A stretch of 64,000 nucleotides of DNA, taken from the NCBI GenBank assembly GCA_036417435.1, contig JAZAQT010000880.1:118970-182969 (forward strand). Reading direction: 5' to 3'. A model generated the notes under the pieces. The model ran no database searches. It saw only the letters and a program-made list of their open reading frames with translations, and was not told the origin of the DNA. Shown here in pieces: positions 63,531 through 64,000 of this stretch; positions within the stretch are counted from its first letter, which is position 1, and every line of letters begins with the position of its first letter. Position numbers and translations under genes: made by a program. Origin of the DNA: Inia geoffrensis. Taxonomy: Eukaryota > Chordata > Mammalia > Artiodactyla > Iniidae.

Positions 63531-64000
63531 CTGGTTAACGTACAGCAATAGATTTGAGTTAGAGTACGTGAGAGGGCATGGGTTATTTTTGGTGTATATT
63601 TTAGGATTAGGGCAATGGTTCGAGGGTAAGGCTTTGGGAGAGTGTCAGTGTTAGGGTTCGAGTTAGGGTTAGGTTTAGCGCACGGGGAGTATTTAGGGCA
63701 CTGGTGAGCGTAAGGCTTCACGTGAAGGTCAGGGTTAGGTTTTGGTTTAGGGTTAGGGTTAGGGAATGGGGAGTGTTTAGGGTACAGGTGAGAGTACGGC
63801 AACGGTTTAGGGTTAGCGTACGTGTGAGGGCATGGGCTAGTGTTGGTGTACTGTTAAGATTAGGGCAAGGGTGAGGGTAAGGCTTTGGTTCAGGGTCAGC
63901 GTTAGGGTTCGTGTTAGGGTTATGGTTAGGGAACGGGAAGGGTTTAGGGTACAGGTGAGGGTACGGCAACGGTTTAGGGTTAGGGTAGGTGTGAGGGTAT
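63531..64000 (+). repeat. Degenerate TTAGGG-type (telomere-like) satellite
   Basis: G-rich DNA made of TTAGGG and close variants, with three perfect adjacent TTAGGG units at 63747-63764. A 'gtacRgcaa' landmark recurs at 63540, 63794 and 63961. The outer pair is 421 bp apart, and the inner spacings (254 and 167) are near multiples of 84 bp. Copies of a 'ttagggYacWggtgag' segment about 84 bp apart (near 63690 and 63775) support an ~84-bp subrepeat. A 421-bp period is close to the ~422-bp heavy satellite of baleen whales as I remember it. The G-rich strand runs 5' to 3' rightward, as at a right-hand chromosome end. Open frames rich in Pro/Asn/Lys on the minus strand are only this repeat translated. 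The array continues past the window. Confidence 0.85.

Noticed and set aside
63449..63969. Minus-strand open frames rich in Pro, Asn and Lys in the telomere-like block
   Set aside because: They are translations of CCCTAA-type repeat and carry no domain.

Overview
The window looks like subtelomeric heterochromatin of a mammal, most likely a baleen whale, and I find no functional protein-coding or RNA gene in it. About 59 kb is one satellite family with a monomer of about 1,737 bp. A 5 kb block of non-satellite DNA interrupts it, and a second satellite built on TTAGGG-like words ends the window. The whale assignment rests on memory: a 'common cetacean satellite' of about 1.7-1.76 kb in baleen whales (about 1.58 kb in dolphins), and a GC-rich terminal 'heavy satellite' of about 422 bp that contains telomere-like words. 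Both sizes fit what is seen here. The many open frames of 60-110 codons recur once per monomer in several frames, which is what tandem repetition produces, so they are not genes.

Layout. (1) 1-51,331: 30 head-to-tail monomers. Monomers 1-25 and the left half of 26 form a homogeneous core. From about 44,410-44,460 onward the copies are older and more diverged. (2) 51,332-56,392: spacer holding a short L1 3'UTR fragment, a degenerate class I endogenous retrovirus relic on the minus strand (possible LTR and a broken reverse-transcriptase segment), GC-rich unrecognised DNA, a T27 run and a 5'-truncated L1 on the minus strand. (3) 56,393-63,530: four more diverged monomers, the first lacking its start, and a partial fifth. 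(4) 63,531-64,000: degenerate TTAGGG-type satellite whose G-rich strand reads to the right, so the chromosome end probably lies to the right.

The monomer is a composite of older mobile elements. Its first ~860 bp aligns by eye to the 3'UTR and the end of ORF2 of an artiodactyl/cetacean L1 on the minus strand. A 72-bp palindrome follows, resembling the short mariner-derived palindromic MITE common in cattle and whales. About 800 bp that I do not recognise completes it. The palindrome is the most interesting part. It is perfect in several core monomers and in one old edge monomer. In four monomers both arms carry matching substitutions that keep the pairing, and one monomer shows a half-converted state. 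Monomer 1 has lost six bases at the palindrome centre. The array also shows a nearly identical two-monomer tandem duplication at 31,257-38,202 and multi-monomer blocks shared about 10.4 kb apart, as expected from unequal exchange and conversion.
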